Source: Oxalobacteraceae bacterium
GTDB lineage: Bacteria; Pseudomonadota; Gammaproteobacteria; Burkholderiales; Burkholderiaceae_D
Direction: 5' to 3'
DNA length: 64,000 bases
NCBI GenBank assembly: GCA_025352145.1
Contig: JANXTY010000044.1
Coordinates: 1-64,000, forward strand
A program made the position numbers and the translations under genes. This document shows, piece by piece, positions 61,375 through 64,000 of this stretch (the first letter of the stretch is position 1; each line of letters starts with the position of its first letter). The notes beneath the pieces are model-generated. The model saw nothing but the letters and a program-made list of their open reading frames with translations, had not been told where the DNA came from and did not search any database.

Positions 61375-62391
61375 ATGAAGGACTTAGAGAGATTTTCTGG
61401 GAAATCAGGTGAATTGGATGCTGAAAAGTCACCATCCCCCCACTCGTCACAAGTCCTGCCCCAAGTCCGGCTCGTCACGATTTCCGAGGAAGAGGCTGGT
61501 CAGCGGATCGATAATTTCTTATTGCGTATTCTTAAAGGTGTCCCTAAAAGCCATATTTACCGCGTGCTGCGCTCTGGGGAAGTGCGGGTTAACAAGGGGC
61601 GAATTGATCAAACCTATCGATTGGAGGCGGGCGATACCGTGCGCATTCCACCGGTCAGAATTGCTGAAAAATTAACGGCCGTAGCTCCTGCCTCAGAGTT
61701 CAACGTATTGTTTGAGGATAATCATTTGCTAATTATCAATAAACCTGCAGGCGTTGCAGTGCATGGTGGGTCCGGCGTTAGCTTTGGTGTTATTGAACAA
61801 TTGCGTTCCTCCAGGCCAGATGCCAAATTTCTGGAATTAGTACATCGTTTGGACCGCGATACTTCAGGCATTTTATTATTGGCGAAAAAACGGTCTGCAT
61901 TAACCCATCTTCATGAGCAAATGCGCGAGGGCCAATTCGATAAACGTTATCTAGTATTGGTTTACGGCGATTGGAAAAATACGCGCCAGCATATCAAGTT
62001 GCCCTTGCATAAATACACGACGCCTGAGGGGGAACGGCGTGTCAGGGTTCAAGCCGATGGCATGGAATCGCACACGGTGTTTAGTCTGCTGCGCAAGTAT
62101 GATCGTTTCGCGCTGCTGGAAGCGGAACTGAAAACAGGGCGCACGCATCAAATCCGGGTGCATCTGGCGTCAAGTGGATTTGCCATTGCTGGAGATGACA
62201 AATATGGTGATTTCGCACTCAACCGTGAGTTACTTAAATCCAATGGTACGCGCGGCACCTTGAAAAGAATGTTTTTGCACGCACATCAGATTACTTTTAC
62301 CCATCCGGAAACCGGAAAACCCATTATGCTCAACGCCCCCCTTGCATCGGAATGTGAAAGATTTCTACACACGTTGGGCAAGCCTAGTTGA
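61375..62391 (+). CDS. rluC: RluC-type 23S rRNA pseudouridine synthase
   Basis: This 338-residue enzyme makes pseudouridines in 23S rRNA. It has an S4 domain (about 40-100: GQRIDNFLLRIL, SGEVRVNKGRIDQ), and a catalytic core with the Asp of VHRLDRDTSGILLLAKK and RTHQIRVHLAS. The ATG at 61375 is in the expected place; the upstream frame lacks a ribosome binding site. Confidence 0.95.
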   Translation: MKDLERFSGKSGELDAEKSPSPHSSQVLPQVRLVTISEEEAGQRIDNFLLRILKGVPKSHIYRVLRSGEVRVNKGRIDQTYRLEAGDTVRIPPVRIAEKLTAVAPASEFNVLFEDNHLLIINKPAGVAVHGGSGVSFGVIEQLRSSRPDAKFLELVHRLDRDTSGILLLAKKRSALTHLHEQMREGQFDKRYLVLVYGDWKNTRQHIKLPLHKYTTPEGERRVRVQADGMESHTVFSLLRKYDRFALLEAELKTGRTHQIRVHLASSGFAIAGDDKYGDFALNRELLKSNGTRGTLKRMFLHAHQITFTHPETGKPIMLNAPLASECERFLHTLGKPS

Positions 62392-62455
62392 TGTTGAGGC
62401 GGCATATTAAATTTAACGCTACATAAAGGAGCCGGCTGCATAGCTGTCGGAGGAC

Positions 62456-63115
62456 ATGGCAAGAACACGTTTCGATTTAATTGTATTTGACTGGGATGGC
62501 ACGCTGATGGATAGCACCGCCACTATCGTCAAGTGCATTCAAGCTGCAGCTAAAGACCTTGGGCTGCCTGTGCCCGACAATAAAACGGCATCGTATGTCA
62601 TCGGCTTAGGGTTGCACGAAGCCATGCAAGCGGCGATTCCCGGCCTCGATCCCAAATTGTATCCGCGCATGGTTGAACGCTATCGCATTCATTATTTGTC
62701 TCAAGATTATGACATTACGTTATTTGACGGTGTGCGTGAGATGCTTACTGAGTTATCACAAGATGGATATTTTCTGGCTGTCGCGACCGGGAAAAGCCGC
62801 GTCGGTCTGAATCGCGCATTGGATGCGGCCAAGCTATTATCTTTGTTCGATGCCACACGCTGTGCAGACGAGACTTTTTCCAAGCCGCATCCTGCCATGT
62901 TGCAAGAACTTACCCGTGAGTTGGGGCAGGACATGAGCCGCACAGTGATGATTGGAGATACAACACACGACTTGCAATTAGCAATCAATGCGGGTGCAGC
63001 TGGGGTTGCCGTGCAATATGGCGCGCATCCTTACCATGAACTGATGGCGCTGCAACCACTCTATGCAGCCAACTCAGTCACTGATTTACATACCTGGCTA
63101 AAGCAAAACGGATAA
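62456..63115 (+). CDS. HAD-superfamily hydrolase (Gph-like phosphatase)
   Basis: This 219-residue phosphatase has HAD motif I FDWDGTLMDST (nucleophile Asp and following Asp), motif II Thr/Ser in VATGKS, and motifs III/IV with SKPHPAM and MIGDTTHDL. It resembles phosphoglycolate phosphatase (Gph) but the substrate is not proven. A strong GGAGG site lies upstream. It is co-directional with rluC and the Rieske gene. Confidence 0.9.
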   Translation: MARTRFDLIVFDWDGTLMDSTATIVKCIQAAAKDLGLPVPDNKTASYVIGLGLHEAMQAAIPGLDPKLYPRMVERYRIHYLSQDYDITLFDGVREMLTELSQDGYFLAVATGKSRVGLNRALDAAKLLSLFDATRCADETFSKPHPAMLQELTRELGQDMSRTVMIGDTTHDLQLAINAGAAGVAVQYGAHPYHELMALQPLYAANSVTDLHTWLKQNG

Positions 63116-63126
63116 TTTCGACGGCT

Positions 63127-63498
63127 ATGAGCAAAGAAGAAATCTACATTTGCACATCCGGTCTGCTTATAGATGGAGGGAGGGGAATCCGTTTTCCCCT
63201 TACGGCCGGGGGGGAGGCAGGTACTGGATTTGTTGTACGGCATAACGGACAAGTGTATGCCTACCTGAATCGTTGCGCGCACATTCCCATCGAGCTTGAT
63301 TGGAATGAAGGCGATTTTTTCGAGTCGAGCGGTCTTTATCTGATGTGTTCAACGCATGGTGCACTTTACGTTCCCAATACCGGGTATTGTGTCGGCGGAC
63401 CATGTCGTGGGGGGCGGCTGCGTATTATTGCCGTCACCGAAAAAGACCAGGAATTATTTTGGCATCCAGATGATTATTTACAAGCAGCACGCGCTTAA
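63127..63498 (+). CDS. Rieske [2Fe-2S] protein
   Basis: This 123-residue ferredoxin-like protein has the Rieske ligands in RCAHIP (Cys, His) and MCSTHGALY (Cys, His). It starts 11 bases after the phosphatase gene. It is small and soluble, probably an electron carrier; the partner is unknown. Confidence 0.88.
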   Translation: MSKEEIYICTSGLLIDGGRGIRFPLTAGGEAGTGFVVRHNGQVYAYLNRCAHIPIELDWNEGDFFESSGLYLMCSTHGALYVPNTGYCVGGPCRGGRLRIIAVTEKDQELFWHPDDYLQAARA

Positions 63499-63534
63499 AA
63501 AACGGTACCTTCTCTTCCTCATCTCACAAAAAAT

Positions 63535-64000
63535 ATGAATGATAATAACCAAGATAGCGGTGCTGTTCCAGCACCGGAAATCCCTTCCAAGGCAATGGCA
63601 GCATCACAGATTTCTCCTGCTTCGACGACACCGGCGCCTACAGGTTGGGAGCGCGAGGTCCTTGAAAAATTGGTATTCGCGACGCTGGCTGAGCAGCGTG
63701 CCACCCGACGTTGGAATATTTTTTTCAAGCTGACGGTATTTACCATTGTTCTTCTTGGTGGATTGGCGTTCTATCATTTTGATAATCTGGATACTGACGC
63801 CGCAGGTCCGCATACTGCATTAATTGAGATCGACGGTACCATTGAGGCGGGTAGCCCCGGCGGCGCAGACGTCGTTGTTCCCGCGCTCAACAAGGCCTAT
63901 TCCGACAAAGGTTCACTCGGCATCATCTTGCACATCAACAGTCCGGGCGGCAGCCCTGTACAAGCAGGCATTATTAACGACGAAATAGGGCGTCTGCGCA
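63535..64000 (+). CDS. SppA-type signal peptide peptidase (S49), 5' part only
   Basis: The first 155 residues are in the window. An N-terminal Pro/Ala-rich cytoplasmic tail (1-50) is followed by one membrane segment (about 62-82: FFKLTVFTIVLLGGLAFYHF) and the start of the S49 domain (ALIEIDGTIEAGS, LGIILHINSPGGSPVQAG). The catalytic Ser and Lys lie beyond the window end. ATG 63535. Confidence 0.88.
   Translation, partial: MNDNNQDSGAVPAPEIPSKAMAASQISPASTTPAPTGWEREVLEKLVFATLAEQRATRRWNIFFKLTVFTIVLLGGLAFYHFDNLDTDAAGPHTALIEIDGTIEAGSPGGADVVVPALNKAYSDKGSLGIILHINSPGGSPVQAGIINDEIGRLR

Overview
The window looks like a chromosomal segment of a betaproteobacterium, most likely of the Oxalobacteraceae (Herminiimonas / Undibacterium / Herbaspirillum neighbourhood). 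The reasons are the moderate GC content, housekeeping blocks in a beta-proteobacterial arrangement (ftsYEX opposite rsmD-coaD-ferredoxin; hslVU; dnaX-ybaB-recR; rne opposite rluC) and protein sequences that read as Burkholderiales. No database search was possible, so the family assignments come from motifs, length and context.

Layout. 1-800: an uncharacterised small gene. 0.8-7.0 kb: tex and a SWIM/SNF2 helicase, divergent. 7.1-11.1 kb: two secreted pectin-degrading enzymes, a GH43 arabinanase with a ricin-type lectin domain and a PL11 rhamnogalacturonan lyase, divergent around a shared control region. 11.2-13.4 kb: a HupE-like membrane protein, then two tandem homologous candidate small RNAs (minus strand) downstream of an orphan NarL-type response regulator. 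13.8-18.9 kb: a copper chaperone, hslUV, a STAS-domain protein and argB. 19.2-19.6 kb: a decayed ECF sigma factor gene. 19.7-24.1 kb: ftsX-ftsE-ftsY opposite rsmD-coaD-ferredoxin.

24.2-47.9 kb is the accessory heart of the window: a locus that appears to take D-apiose from plant polysaccharide to central metabolism. It has a TonB-dependent receptor, two tandem secreted DUF5060/DUF5605-type putative glycoside hydrolases, glycolate oxidase (glcDEF plus glcG), D-apionolactonase (apnL), D-apiose dehydrogenase (apsD), a sugar ABC transporter with a DUF2291 lipoprotein, D-apionate oxidoisomerase (apnO), a RuBisCO-like protein, 3-oxo-isoapionate kinase (oiaK) and a FadR-type GntR regulator. A pseudopalindrome of the form TGRTAT-N7-ATAYSA occurs at both ends of the divergent control region and upstream of the gntR gene, so it is a good candidate for the regulator's operator. 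A perfect 12+7+12 palindrome lies between the receptor and the hydrolases. Glycolate oxidase on the same strand suggests that the RuBisCO-like protein is the glycolate-releasing form (OiaT) rather than the decarboxylase (OiaX).

48-64 kb returns to housekeeping: tRNA-Lys(TTT), dnaX-ybaB-(ABM protein)-recR, a CoA-transferase, molybdenum cofactor genes moaA-mobA-moeA, chrA, rne, rluC, a Gph-like phosphatase, a Rieske protein and the start of an SppA-type signal peptide peptidase, cut off by the window end.
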